Shown: positions 8,101-15,432, counted from the stretch's first letter. The stretch is 21,944 nt of DNA from JANPCX01 sp966211815 (GCA_966211815.1 CBIHOD010000068.1:1-21944), one strand, 5' to 3'. A program made the numbers and translations. Notes: generated by a model from the letters alone, not told the origin.

Positions 8101-10193
8101 CGCTGACCCTGCCCGACTTCAACGGCACGCTCCGCCTGATGGCCGTGGCCAGCACCGCCGACAGCTACGCGAGCAGCCAGGCCGAGATGCAGGTGGCCGC
8201 GCCGCTGGTGGCCGAGCTGTCGATGCCGCGCTTCATCTCGCCGGGCGACTCGGCGACGATCGCGCTGGACGTGACCAACCTGTCGGGCGGCGAACAGCAG
8301 GTCAGCGTCAAGGTCGACGCCGCCGCGCCGTTGAAGATCACCGGCGCCGCGGCGCCCGTCAAGCTCGCCGACAAGCAGCGCACCGTCCTGCGTTTCCAGG
8401 CCGAAGCGCTCGACGCGGAAGGCCTGGCGCGCATCCAGCTGACCGTCACCGCCGCCAAGCTGCGGGTGGTGCGCGAAGCCTTCCTGCAGGTGCAGCCGGC
8501 GACGGCGCGCGTGCGCGAGGTGCGGCGCGTCCGACTCGAACCCAACGGCAGTTTCAAGCTCGATGCCGCGCTGGCCGACGGCCTGTGGCCGGCGTCCGCC
8601 ACGGTGGACGTGACCGTCTCCAACAAGCCGCCGATCGACGTGCGCGGCGTCGTGCAGGGCCTGCTGATGTACCCCTACGGCTGCCTGGAGCAGACCACCA
8701 GCAGCGCCTACCCGCTGGTCTTCATCGACGAGGCCGGCGCGCAGGCCTACCAGATGAAGCCGCTGTCGCGCGAGGAGCGCGCCAGGCGCCTGGACACCGC
8801 CTTCGGCCGGCTGTCCGGCATGCAGCAGCAACAGGGCGGCTTCGGCCTGTGGGCGGCCAACAGCACCTACGAGGCCTGGCTCAGCGCCTACGTCACCGGC
8901 TTCCTGCAGGACGCGAAGGAAGGCGGATTCGCCGTGCCCGAGGCGATGCACCAGCGGGCCATGGCATCCCTGCTGGAGCAGTTCCAGAAATCGCCGGGCT
9001 ACCAGACCCAGCCGCCCAAGGAAATCCGCCGCGACGCCCAGGGCCGCGTCGAATACCGCGAGGCCGAGGCGCTGCGCATGGCCCACCAGCGCCTGGCCGA
9101 GGCGGCCCACGCCGGCTACATCCTGGCGCGCGAGCAGAAGGCGCCGCTGTCCACGCTGCGCACCCTGCACGACACCTACCGCGGCAACGCGCGCTCGCCG
9201 CTGGTGCTCGTGCACCTGGGCCTGGCGCTCAAGCTGATGGGCGACGAGGCCCGCGCCAAGGCGGCGCTGGAGGAGGCGATGAAGCTGCCCTACGGCATCC
9301 AGCCCAACGCGCCGGACAACGGCTATTACTGGGGCGAATGGCTCGGCGACTACGGCTCGCGCGTGCGCGACCAGGCCCTGGCCTATGCGCTGCTGCACCG
9401 CCACCAAGTGGCGCACCCGCGGCGCGAGAACCTGCTGATCGACCTGGCGGAGGACTTCAACAAGCGCCACTACTTCTCCACGCAGGAGCGCCTCGCGCTG
9501 TTCCTCGCCGCCCGCGCGGCCGGCGGCGCTGCGCAGGGCGACAACACCCAGCCCTGGCGCGCGACGCTCCAGCTGGCCGACGCCGCCGAGGCGCTGTCCA
9601 GCAAAGACAGCGAGCACCGCTCCCTGACGGCGGCGCAGCTCAAACGCGGCGTGTCCGTGGCGGGCCAGGGAGACACGCCGCTTTTCGTCGAGGTGGCGGT
9701 GGAGGGCTACCCGGTCAAGCCGCCGGCGCCGAAGGACGACCGCATCGCCATCGAACGCACCTGGTGGACGGTCAAGGGCGAGGCGGTCCAGGGCCGGCAG
9801 TTCAAGACGGGCGAGATGCTGGTCGTGCGGCTGCGCGTCAACGCCAGGCAGCGCGTGAAGGACGGCCTCGTCGTCGACCGCATCCCCGCCGGCATGGAGA
9901 TCGAGAACCTCAACCTCAGCCAGGGCGCCCAGGCCAGCGAATTCACCGTGGAGGGCGTGAACATCGCGCAAGCGATGGACGACCCGCGCATCAAGCACCG
10001 CGAATACCGCGACGACCGCTTCGTCGCCGCCGCGGACCTCGACGGGAACAAGCTCGACGTCTACTACCTGCTGCGCGTCGTCACGCCCGGCAAGTTCGTC
10101 GTGCCAGCGCCTTTCGCCGAGGACATGTACCGGCCGGAGGTGCGCGGCGTCGGCAAGGGCGAGGCCGACATCACGGTGGTGAACCCCAAGTGA
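5130..10193 (+). CDS. yfhM: Bacterial alpha-2-macroglobulin (thioester protease trap, YfhM-like)
   Basis: A 1687-residue giant protein close in length to E. coli YfhM/ECAM. These proteins lie in the periplasm, are cleaved in a bait region, and then trap the attacking protease covalently through a thioester. The thioester motif is intact: YPYGCLEQTTS with C1185 and Q1188. Repeated macroglobulin domains are recognisable, such as VYAGRDLYRPGE near residue 400, and the C-terminus has the usual VTPGKFVVPAP and MYRPE receptor-domain-like motifs. Residues 7-26 form a hydrophobic segment, so it is exported. Unlike YfhM there is no lipobox Cys, so it is either anchored by this segment or released after cleavage. 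ATG 5130 is the first start and gives the export signal at once. PBP1C lies three genes downstream, matching the known yfhM-pbpC pairing. A 1711-residue overlapping frame is an Arg/Gly/Ala-rich shadow. Confidence 0.95.
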   Translation: MTARSKSFSLALAAAVLAATGLGFWQWQKHRGDTGALPHQAEVGSAQAFALADCKARLLDGSPAVALMFTQPLARSQDFGKLVKAKEGDKPVDNRWVLGDNPRSLYLGNATPDAEYSVEMAADLQAAGGGKLATVQRCTVKAEAMPEAFYFASKGVVLPAGQNGGLPVVTVNTAEVDVQFLRVNDDALPRFLEQVGGRPAPSPQGDAGEGEGEGYGYYDSQRKLKGTVPGYLLDELRDSSTSVYAGRFATDARKNRRNVSFLPVEKIKELQEPGVYVAVMNPPGRFGWDFQVTYFYVTDIGLHVHRHAAQTDVFATSLKKGEALRNIEVSLIDDSGKAIAQAKTDQDGHAIFTGSTDKARALLARRGKEMSVIAMRDPALDLSEFDIGGHPSRNRKLFVYAGRDLYRPGETFNVSVLARDADGKPLPAAAGAAAAPLTLTLKKPDGSQASTQLVRPHAAGTAYYQQALALPANAPTGRWLLEARTDPGAKRADAQWAFSVEEFLPERMKLQLKAPEVALQGEDGLTVSVQGDYLYGAPAAGNRLLGSLTTERQSNPVARQWPGFIFGDVADDSERKRQDLGEQELDDEGKAEVDVPLDLTERKSPMTVRASFSLLESGGRPVVRSIERTWWPAPALVGLRPLFDRDVAQEGGLAEFELTRVNAAGQFVAGKDLQVRLVREDRQWYWRYDDSRGWHSGYNEQEELVEARSLPLAKARGKLGVAVKYGRYRLEVTDTETGQTARYRFYAGWGAQDADDVGNRPDRVQLKLEGAPFKAGGTARLTITPPHDGEALLTVEGDRVLYQKRINVRTGGTVAEIPVDPAWQRHDLYVGVVAFRPGSAGDRVTPARAIGLVHLPLAREERKLKLALTAPAKAVPEQSVPVKVKLLDAAGKPPAAGAIVTVSAVDVGILNITNYATPDPADFFFGKHRYGADLLDHYGKLIEAMEGNTAKQRFGGDAGMRDTQSMPRKVRLVDLFSGPVKLDANGEATIPLTLPDFNGTLRLMAVASTADSYASSQAEMQVAAPLVAELSMPRFISPGDSATIALDVTNLSGGEQQVSVKVDAAAPLKITGAAAPVKLADKQRTVLRFQAEALDAEGLARIQLTVTAAKLRVVREAFLQVQPATARVREVRRVRLEPNGSFKLDAALADGLWPASATVDVTVSNKPPIDVRGVVQGLLMYPYGCLEQTTSSAYPLVFIDEAGAQAYQMKPLSREERARRLDTAFGRLSGMQQQQGGFGLWAANSTYEAWLSAYVTGFLQDAKEGGFAVPEAMHQRAMASLLEQFQKSPGYQTQPPKEIRRDAQGRVEYREAEALRMAHQRLAEAAHAGYILAREQKAPLSTLRTLHDTYRGNARSPLVLVHLGLALKLMGDEARAKAALEEAMKLPYGIQPNAPDNGYYWGEWLGDYGSRVRDQALAYALLHRHQVAHPRRENLLIDLAEDFNKRHYFSTQERLALFLAARAAGGAAQGDNTQPWRATLQLADAAEALSSKDSEHRSLTAAQLKRGVSVAGQGDTPLFVEVAVEGYPVKPPAPKDDRIAIERTWWTVKGEAVQGRQFKTGEMLVVRLRVNARQRVKDGLVVDRIPAGMEIENLNLSQGAQASEFTVEGVNIAQAMDDPRIKHREYRDDRFVAAADLDGNKLDVYYLLRVVTPGKFVVPAPFAEDMYRPEVRGVGKGEADITVVNPK

Positions 10194-10208
10194 CCGGCCG
10201 CGCCCGAC

Positions 10209-10243
10209 CGCCGGGGATGGCCGGCTTGCTACCATCCCCGGCG
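10209..10243 (+). terminator. Perfect 12-bp stem-loop after the macroglobulin gene
   Basis: CGCCGGGGATGG (10209-10220) pairs without mismatch with CCATCCCCGGCG (10232-10243) around an 11-base loop, 15 bases after the macroglobulin stop. No T-run follows, so it is not a classical intrinsic terminator. It could be a rho-linked 3' end, a barrier protecting the long mRNA, or an attenuator reducing expression of the three downstream genes. Confidence 0.55.
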
Positions 10244-10305
10244 CAGGCCGCGGCCGCCGCGCCGCCGGCGCGCCGTCATCCAGTCAGACACAGGGAGATT
10301 CAAGA

Positions 10306-10953
10306 ATGGTCAACTTCGTCGTGCCGGGCCCGGCGGGCGTGAGGGAACATGGCGACAACTTCTCGCCCCGCGGCGATGCCCCGCTGATGGCGCTGCACCA
10401 GGCGGCGCTCGGCGGCCAGGCGCAGTCGCCGCGGCCCGCGGGCTCGCGGGACCGCGACAACAAGGCGCTGCAGCGCCTGCGCAACCGCCCCGCCGCGGCG
10501 TCGCAATCGATGGACCGCGGCGACCTCTTGCGCCTGTCCCAGAGCGCGCAGCTCACCCACGTGGCCAACATCACCGCGAAATACGTGGACGAGATGAAAG
10601 ACGTCTGCCCCGAATGCTCCAGCGATTCGTTCAAGGACATGGTGCTGGACATCTCGCCCCTCAGGGCCGAGCAGGACGGCATGTCCGCGACCACCTACGC
10701 CAGGTATTACAGCGACACCAACACCGCCATGGTCTACCAGCAGTTCTTCGAGCTGCACTTCGTGATGCAGGCCTCGACGCTGTTCCACGAATACGCGCAC
10801 TCGCTGGAGGGCAACAAATCGATGATCCGCAACGCCACCCCCGAGGAAAGCCGGCGCGCCCACCCCGACCGGCCCTGGGAGGTCGACGCCATCCGGCTGG
10901 AGCGAATCTTCCAGGAGCGCTTCGGCCAGCGGCTGGTCAAAGACAGGAAGTGA
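10306..10953 (+). CDS. Putative HExxH zinc metallopeptidase
   Basis: A 215-residue protein with the zinc-protease motif HEYAH at 161-165 (LFHEYAHSLEG). H161 and H165 would bind zinc and E162 would be catalytic. E192 in PWEVDA, 27 residues beyond the second His, is a good candidate for the third ligand, as in gluzincins where an E-x-x-A/E-x-D-A helix follows. Residues 1-70 are Pro/Ala/Arg-rich and probably disordered; C101 and C104 form a CxxC (CPEC). No signal peptide or membrane helix is visible, which is odd beside exported neighbours: it could act in the cytoplasm or leave by a non-Sec route. AGGGAG at 10292-10297, eight bases before the ATG, fixes the start. The next gene's ribosome binding site is embedded in its last codons, so translation is coupled. 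I do not recognise a specific family; a toxin or effector-type protease is possible. Confidence 0.65.
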   Translation: MVNFVVPGPAGVREHGDNFSPRGDAPLMALHQAALGGQAQSPRPAGSRDRDNKALQRLRNRPAAASQSMDRGDLLRLSQSAQLTHVANITAKYVDEMKDVCPECSSDSFKDMVLDISPLRAEQDGMSATTYARYYSDTNTAMVYQQFFELHFVMQASTLFHEYAHSLEGNKSMIRNATPEESRRAHPDRPWEVDAIRLERIFQERFGQRLVKDRK

Positions 10954-10958
10954 GCGGC

Positions 10959-11459
10959 ATGGGCCAGCCGGGGGCGTCCCGTTTCGGTTGGGCGGCGAAA
11001 GGCGTCGCGGCCCTGGCCGCCGCCGGGCTGTTGGCGGCGGGTGGAACCGCGCCGACGCCCGCCGCGGCCACCACCGTCAAGCATGTGGAGACATGGACGC
11101 TGCCCTTCGCCCCCGGCAGCGCCGATCTGACCCCCCGCCACCGGCTCGAGCTGGTGCGCGCGGCCGAGTCGATGGGCCGCCGGTGCCTGCCGCCCCCCGC
11201 GGGAGGCGCCTTGTGGGTGGTCGGTTCGGTGGAACCGGAGGGCGGCCTGGACGAAGCCGGCCGGCGCGTCGCGCTCGAACGCATCGCCAACGTGCGCGGC
11301 GCGCTGGCGCGGCTGACCCCGCCTGCCACCGTGCTGGTCGAAGACCTGGTCACGGCGCGGCAGTGGCGGTCCCAGCAGGCCGCGGCCGGCGGTGCGGCGA
11401 AGCGGCCACCGCCTCCAGGCACGGTGACCGCCGAGCTGGCCTGCGACCCACGGCCCTAG
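10959..11459 (+). CDS. Exported OmpA-like domain small protein
   Basis: A 166-residue protein with a Sec signal: basic start, hydrophobic 13-29, and Ala-rich cleavage region ending near residue 38. The mature part resembles a shortened OmpA C-terminal peptidoglycan-binding domain: LPFAPGSADLTP matches the F-x-x-G-S-x-x-L-T-P strand, and V-V-G-S-V-E-P-E-G-G, then V-A-L-E-R-I-A-N-V, matches the GHTDxxG and LSxxRAxxV motifs. The diaminopimelate-contacting Asp would be E92, while R108 is kept, so murein binding is uncertain. The tail is Pro/Ala-rich and ends at a Cys-containing strand. ATG 10959 has AGGAAG at 10945-10950, inside the end of the metallopeptidase gene; a GTG at 10950 overlapping that gene's stop is an alternative. 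It lies one base before the PBP1C start, suggesting a role at the cell wall with PBP1C. Confidence 0.65.
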   Translation: MGQPGASRFGWAAKGVAALAAAGLLAAGGTAPTPAAATTVKHVETWTLPFAPGSADLTPRHRLELVRAAESMGRRCLPPPAGGALWVVGSVEPEGGLDEAGRRVALERIANVRGALARLTPPATVLVEDLVTARQWRSQQAAAGGAAKRPPPPGTVTAELACDPRP

Positions 11460-11460
11460 G

Positions 11461-13986
11461 GTGGACCGGCGTTCGACCGAACCCGGGCCGGGGCCTTCCG
11501 GGGCGCAAGGCGCCGGGCAGGGCGGTCCCCGCATCCAGGTTGCCACGAGGGCCGGCAAGCGCCGATGGCTTCGGGCCTGGCTGGCGGCCGGGGCACTGGT
11601 CGCGGCCTGCCTGCTGGCGCTCGACCGGGCATTTCCGCTGCCGCCGCAAACGCGCGCCGGGGCTCCGGCGCAAGGCGCGCTGGTGGTGCTGGCGGACGAC
11701 GGCACCCCGCTGCGCACCTGGCCGAGCGCGGACGGCGCGCTGCGGCAACCGACGTCCATCGGCGCGGTCTCGCCCCACTACCTGCAGGCCCTGCTCACCT
11801 ACGAAGACCGCTGGTTCCGCTGGCACCCCGGCGTCAACCCGCTGTCGCTGCTGCGCGCGGCCTGGCAATGGGCCGCCGAAGGCCGCGTCGTCTCTGGCGG
11901 CTCGACGCTGACGATGCAGGTGGCGCGGGTGATCGCCGCGCCGTCCGCAGCGGCGCCTTCGCGCGGCGTCGCCACCAAGCTGCGGCAGATCGGCCGCGCG
12001 CTGCAGCTGGAGCTGCACCTGAGCAAGGACGAGATCCTGACGCTCTACCTCAACCATGCGCCGATGGGCGGCCAGGTCGAAGGCGTCGAGATGGCCAGCC
12101 GGGCCTACCTGGGCAAATCGGCCCGCGACCTCAGCCCCGCCGAAGCGGCGCTGCTGGTGGCCCTGCCGCAGACGCCCTCGCGGCTGCGGCCCGACCGGGC
12201 GCCCGGCGCGGCGCAGGCCGCGCGCGACAAAGTGCTCGACCGCATGCGCGACTTGGGCGTGTGGGACGAAGCCCTGGTGGCCGACGCCAAGCTGGAGCGC
12301 GTCTTCGCGCCTCCGCTGCGGGCGCGCTGGCTGGCGCCGCTGGCGGCGCAGCGGTTGAAGGACGAGCAGCAACGGCGGGCGCGGCGTCGCGGCGGCGTAG
12401 CGGCGCCGCCGGTGCTGCGGTCCACGCTCCACGCCTCGGTGCAGGCGCGCCTGGAACAAGTCCTGCTGGACCGCCTGCCCAGCCTGCCCGACAACGTCTC
12501 CATCGCCGCGCTCGTGGTCGACAACGCCAGCCTGGCGGTGCGCGGCTACGCCGGCTCGGCCGACTTCACCGACGACGCCCGCGCCGCCCACGTCGACATG
12601 GTGCGCGCGGTGCGCTCGCCAGGCTCCACGCTCAAGCCCTTCCTCTACGCGATGGCCCTCGACGAAGGCCTGGTGCATTCGGAAAGCCTGCTGATCGACG
12701 CGCCGCAGAACTTCGGCGGCTACGCGCCCGGCAACTTCCAGGCCGCCTTCACCGGCCCGGTGAGCGTGAGCGAGGCGCTGCAGAGGTCGCTCAACGTGCC
12801 GGCGGTCGACCTGCTCGACCGCATCGGGCCGGCCCGGTTCAGCGCACAGTTGCGCAACGCCGGGCTGAAGCTGCGCCTGCCGCAGGGCGGCGAGCCCAAC
12901 CTCAGCCTGATCCTCGGCGGCGCCGGCACGACGCTGGAAGAACTCGTCGGCGCCTACACCGCGCTGGCGCGCGGCGGCGTGGCCGGGCGGCCGCGGCTCA
13001 CGCCCGACGCGCCGCTGGTCGAGACCCGGCTGATGAGCGAAGGCGCCGCCTTCATCGTGCGGGAGATCCTGGAAAACGGCGGCCGGCCCGACGCGCCCTT
13101 CCGCGAGACCAGCGCGCGCGTGGCCTGGAAGACCGGCACCAGCTTCGGCTTCCGCGACGCCTGGGCGGTGGGCGTCACCGACGGCTTCACCGTCGGCGTC
13201 TGGGTGGGCCGCGCCAACGGCACGCCCAACCCGGGCTATTTCGGCGCCAACACCGCCGCGCCGCTGGTCAAGGACGTGCTGGCGGCCCTCGCCTCCGGCG
13301 CCACCCGGCCGCGCCAGGTGCCGCCCACCGTGAAAGCGGTCGACATCTGCTGGCCGCTGGGCGGTGCCGCCGACGCGACCGCGGCGGCGCATTGCCGCGT
13401 GCGGCGCAGCGCCTGGACGCTGGACGGCGCGGTGCCGCCCACCCTGCCCGACCGGGTGCGCGGCGGCAGCCTGCTGGAGAACGCCTGGGTGCAGGCCGGG
13501 CCGAAGCCGCAACGCCTGCGGCCCGGCTGCCCGGTGCCCGATCCGCCGGAAGGCGCGTCGCGCACCGGCCCGGGAGCGGCCGCGGCCCTCGCCCCCCAGC
13601 CCGTGCCTTACGCCCGCTGGCCCGCGTTGCTGGAACCCTGGGTCGAAGGCGCCTGGCGCAGCGAGGTCGAACGCATGCCGCTGGCGGCGCCCTGCCGCGG
13701 CGGCCCGCGCTCGGCGGCCGCGCCGCAGCGCCTGCTGCGCATCGCCGGCCTGGAGGCCGGGACCGTGCTGCGGCCCACACCGGGCCGGGATTCGTTGACG
13801 GTGGAGGTGCGCGCCGTGGGCAGCCGCGACACCGTGACCTGGCTGCTGGACGGCGGCACCGTCGGCAGCACCGAACCCGGCCGGCCGACGCTGAAACTGA
13901 CCCTGGCCAACGCCGCCGGGGCGCACGCGCTCACGGCGCTGGATGCACAGGGGCGGTACGAGCGGGTGGAGTTCTGGGTGCGGTGA
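11461..13986 (+). CDS. pbpC: Penicillin-binding protein 1C (glycosyltransferase/transpeptidase)
   Basis: An 841-residue class A-type PBP, somewhat longer than E. coli PBP1C. After a basic N-terminus, a membrane anchor spans about residues 36-58. The GT51 glycosyltransferase domain follows, with catalytic-loop E115 in EDRWFRWHPG, GGSTLTMQ (S148), and the later LNHAPMGG and LLVALPQ motifs. The transpeptidase domain has all three active-site motifs: S389-T-L-K in SPGSTLKPF (the PBP1C form), S443-L-N, and K557-T-G-T-S. The C-terminal 130 residues form the beta-rich PBP1C-specific domain. It polymerises and possibly cross-links peptidoglycan in the periplasm. The start is GTG 11461, one base after the preceding stop, which implies coupling; no ATG occurs in this frame before the anchor. 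Pairing with the macroglobulin gene follows the known arrangement proposed to trap invading proteases and repair the wall. Confidence 0.95.
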   Translation: MDRRSTEPGPGPSGAQGAGQGGPRIQVATRAGKRRWLRAWLAAGALVAACLLALDRAFPLPPQTRAGAPAQGALVVLADDGTPLRTWPSADGALRQPTSIGAVSPHYLQALLTYEDRWFRWHPGVNPLSLLRAAWQWAAEGRVVSGGSTLTMQVARVIAAPSAAAPSRGVATKLRQIGRALQLELHLSKDEILTLYLNHAPMGGQVEGVEMASRAYLGKSARDLSPAEAALLVALPQTPSRLRPDRAPGAAQAARDKVLDRMRDLGVWDEALVADAKLERVFAPPLRARWLAPLAAQRLKDEQQRRARRRGGVAAPPVLRSTLHASVQARLEQVLLDRLPSLPDNVSIAALVVDNASLAVRGYAGSADFTDDARAAHVDMVRAVRSPGSTLKPFLYAMALDEGLVHSESLLIDAPQNFGGYAPGNFQAAFTGPVSVSEALQRSLNVPAVDLLDRIGPARFSAQLRNAGLKLRLPQGGEPNLSLILGGAGTTLEELVGAYTALARGGVAGRPRLTPDAPLVETRLMSEGAAFIVREILENGGRPDAPFRETSARVAWKTGTSFGFRDAWAVGVTDGFTVGVWVGRANGTPNPGYFGANTAAPLVKDVLAALASGATRPRQVPPTVKAVDICWPLGGAADATAAAHCRVRRSAWTLDGAVPPTLPDRVRGGSLLENAWVQAGPKPQRLRPGCPVPDPPEGASRTGPGAAAALAPQPVPYARWPALLEPWVEGAWRSEVERMPLAAPCRGGPRSAAAPQRLLRIAGLEAGTVLRPTPGRDSLTVEVRAVGSRDTVTWLLDGGTVGSTEPGRPTLKLTLANAAGAHALTALDAQGRYERVEFWVR

Positions 13987-14014
13987 AGGGCGGCACGCCG
14001 ACATCGCCGCGTGT

Positions 14015-14222
14015 TTCGACGAACTGGAGCGGCCAGGGCCCTTCGACAGGGCGCAGCCCTGCGTTTACTCCTGAGCCTGTCGAAGGATCAGGGCGAACGG
14101 AAAGACGGCTCATCGCGGCGGGAAGGTGCCCCTCACCGCCGTTCGGGCTGAGCCTGTCGAAGCCCTTTGTGCGGGCATTCGAAGCTTCGACGAACTGTAG
14201 CGGCCAAGGGCCCTTCGACAGG
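14015..14222. repeat. Diverged direct repeats of a 36-37 base unit
   Basis: The unit starting TTCGACGAACTG and ending CCCTTCGACAGG occurs at 14015-14050 and again at 14186-14222, differing by one substitution and one inserted A. A 15-base direct repeat, ATCAGGGCGAACGGA, also occurs at 14087-14101 and 14251-14265. The 363-base stretch 13987-14349 holds no gene I can support and consists mainly of these repeats. The TTCGACAGG/CAGGGCGAACGG core looks like a dispersed intergenic element common in proteobacterial genomes. Confidence 0.8.
14040..14086. repeat. Inverted repeat with 11-bp perfect arms, downstream of pbpC
   Basis: CCTTCGACAGG (14040-14050) and CCTGTCGAAGG (14076-14086) are exact complements around a 25-base spacer. 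It lies 54 bases after the pbpC stop. As an RNA hairpin it could help end the pbpC transcript, but no T-run follows, so a REP-like element is the better call. Confidence 0.7.
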
Positions 14223-14236
14223 CCCAGGGCGAACGG
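14139..14236. repeat. Long imperfect inverted repeat (REP-like pair)
   Basis: The left arm 14139-14167 and right arm 14206-14236 are complementary over 29 positions with three mismatches and a two-base bulge; the core GCCTGTCGAAG (14152-14162) versus CTTCGACAGGC (14213-14223) is exact. The loop contains the 12-base palindrome TCGAAGCTTCGA (14179-14190). Two head-to-head copies of the same element facing each other are the simplest reading. Confidence 0.75.
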
Positions 14237-14349
14237 GAAGGCCGCATCACATCAGGGCGAACGGAGGAGGGTGTTCAGGCGAACGCGCGTTTCGGACCAA
14301 GCGCGAAGGGCGCTCGGGCCGATGCTGTCGGAAGTCGGGACACGCCCCG

Positions 14350-15288
14350 TCACGCCACCCGCTCCTGCGAGATCACCGAGAAAGCCTGCCGGAAGTGGCC
14401 CTTCATCCACTCCAGCCCCGAGTCGCCGGCGCGGCTCTTGTGCCACACCATGAAGACGTTGAAAGTGCCCAGGTCCAGCGGCGGACGGCACACCTTGAAG
14501 CGGGGCACCGCGTGGGCCAGGGCCAGGCAGGCCGGCGTGGGCGCGGTGGCGATGGCGTCCAGCCGCATCAGGAAGGCGGGCAGCGACGAGAAATGCGTCA
14601 GCGCCGTGAGCACGCGGCGCTGCAGGCCCATGGCGCGCAGCGTGGTGTCGACCACGCCCTCGCGGCCCAGCGGCGACACCAGCACATGGGGCAGCTCGAC
14701 GTAGGTCTGCAGCGACAGCGGCGGGTCCACCTTCATGCGCAGCGGGTCGAACAGGCATGAGAAACCGAGCTCGCCCAGGTCTTCCTGGCCCACCGGCATC
14801 TGGCCGATCGGCCCGGAGACCATGCCCAGGTCGATGTCGCGCTGTTCGATGGCCTGCTCCACGTTGTAGCGGCTGACTTGGCGCATCACCAGGCTCACGC
14901 CCGGCGCCTCGTGCGTCACCGCCTCGGCGAGGCGGGGGCCGAGCGCGAGTTCCAGGTCGTCCGACAGGCCGAGCGTGAAGCGCCGCGTCACGCTGGCGGC
15001 GTCGAAGACGCTGGGCGCCAGCATCATCTCGTGCATGCCCTCGACCTGCTCGGCCAGAGGCTGCGCCATCGCCGCGGCGCGCGGCGTGGGTTCCATGCCG
15101 TTCTTGGTGCGCACGAACAAAGGGTCGTCGCAGGTCTGCCGCAGCCGGGCCAGCGCTGCGCTCACCGCCGCGTGGCTGAGCGACAGCCGCCGCGCCGCCT
15201 GCAGCACGCTGCGCTCTTCCCAGAGCGCCAGGAAGACGACCGCCAGGTTCAGGTCGATCCGGCGCAATTCACTAAAGCTGACTTTCAT
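14350..15288 (-). CDS. LysR-family transcriptional regulator
   Basis: A 312-residue regulator with an N-terminal winged helix-turn-helix (about 10-68: IDLNLAVVFLALWEERSVLQAARRL in pattern, then SHAAVSAALARLR and PLFVRT) and a C-terminal periplasmic-binding-like effector domain. The LxxxF...G-M-x-P-T pattern and RFTLGLSDDLE resemble the NodD/LeuO-like branch. The reading frame extends to a TTG at 15294, but ATG 15288 gives the standard family start; no clear ribosome binding site is seen. It is divergent from the peptide ABC importer operon with a 314-base AT-rich gap, the classic arrangement for a LysR activator of its neighbour that represses itself. The inducer would be the transported compound or its product; this is inference. 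Confidence 0.93.
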   Translation of the reverse strand: MKVSFSELRRIDLNLAVVFLALWEERSVLQAARRLSLSHAAVSAALARLRQTCDDPLFVRTKNGMEPTPRAAAMAQPLAEQVEGMHEMMLAPSVFDAASVTRRFTLGLSDDLELALGPRLAEAVTHEAPGVSLVMRQVSRYNVEQAIEQRDIDLGMVSGPIGQMPVGQEDLGELGFSCLFDPLRMKVDPPLSLQTYVELPHVLVSPLGREGVVDTTLRAMGLQRRVLTALTHFSSLPAFLMRLDAIATAPTPACLALAHAVPRFKVCRPPLDLGTFNVFMVWHKSRAGDSGLEWMKGHFRQAFSVISQERVA

Positions 15289-15310
15289 ATTCAATACAAA
15301 TCGTTTGACG

Positions 15311-15316
15311 AGTATA
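15311..15316 (-). promoter_or_regulatory. Candidate -10 box for the lysR gene
   Basis: Read on the minus strand this is TATACT, one mismatch from TATAAT, 22 bases upstream of ATG 15288. The best -35 at a 17-base spacing (TCTGCA) matches the consensus at only three of six positions, so the call is weak. CAAATCGTTTG at 15298-15307, a near-palindrome, sits between it and the start and could be an autoregulatory site. Confidence 0.35.
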
Positions 15317-15408
15317 TATCCCCACCGTCACACTGCAGACATATCTTGTTGCATCGTATTGGGAATTTGAGAAATCAGCAGAAACCATAGCCATCAAATC
15401 CGAATTAC

Positions 15409-15432
15409 ACCGGCCAGGCGCCGGTATTTTTA
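15409..15432 (+). terminator. Terminator-like hairpin in the leader of the ABC operon
   Basis: ACCGGC (15409-15414) pairs with GCCGGT (15420-15425) around a 5-base loop and is followed by ATTTTTAT on the plus strand, the form of a short intrinsic terminator. The reverse strand has no T-run, so it would only stop plus-strand transcripts. Because no plus-strand gene lies upstream within this gap, it would have to end a leader or small RNA, or act as an attenuator. A chance hairpin in AT-rich DNA is possible. Confidence 0.45.

Noticed and set aside
6468..10235. A 1255-codon minus-strand frame antisense to the macroglobulin gene
   Set aside because: His/Arg/Val/Gly-rich shadow with no motif; it mirrors codon bias in the real gene.
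5207..10342. A 1711-codon plus-strand frame overlapping the whole macroglobulin gene
   Set aside because: Its product is low-complexity Arg/Gly/Ala/Pro with no domain, while the other frame has the thioester and macroglobulin motifs. It is a result of GC bias.
10614..10958. Upstream extension of the OmpA-like gene within the metallopeptidase gene
   Set aside because: The extra 115 residues are an Arg/Pro/Ala-rich shadow of the metallopeptidase; the signal peptide starts at ATG 10959.
11350..14004. An 884-codon minus-strand frame antisense to pbpC
   Set aside because: Shadow; the plus-strand frame carries all PBP motifs.
14015..14265. CRISPR-like array
   Set aside because: Copies are few, unequally spaced, diverged and in both orientations; no cas genes nearby.
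15289..15294. TTG start of the LysR gene at 15294
   Set aside because: It adds two residues to a good ATG at 15288 and has no supporting ribosome binding site.
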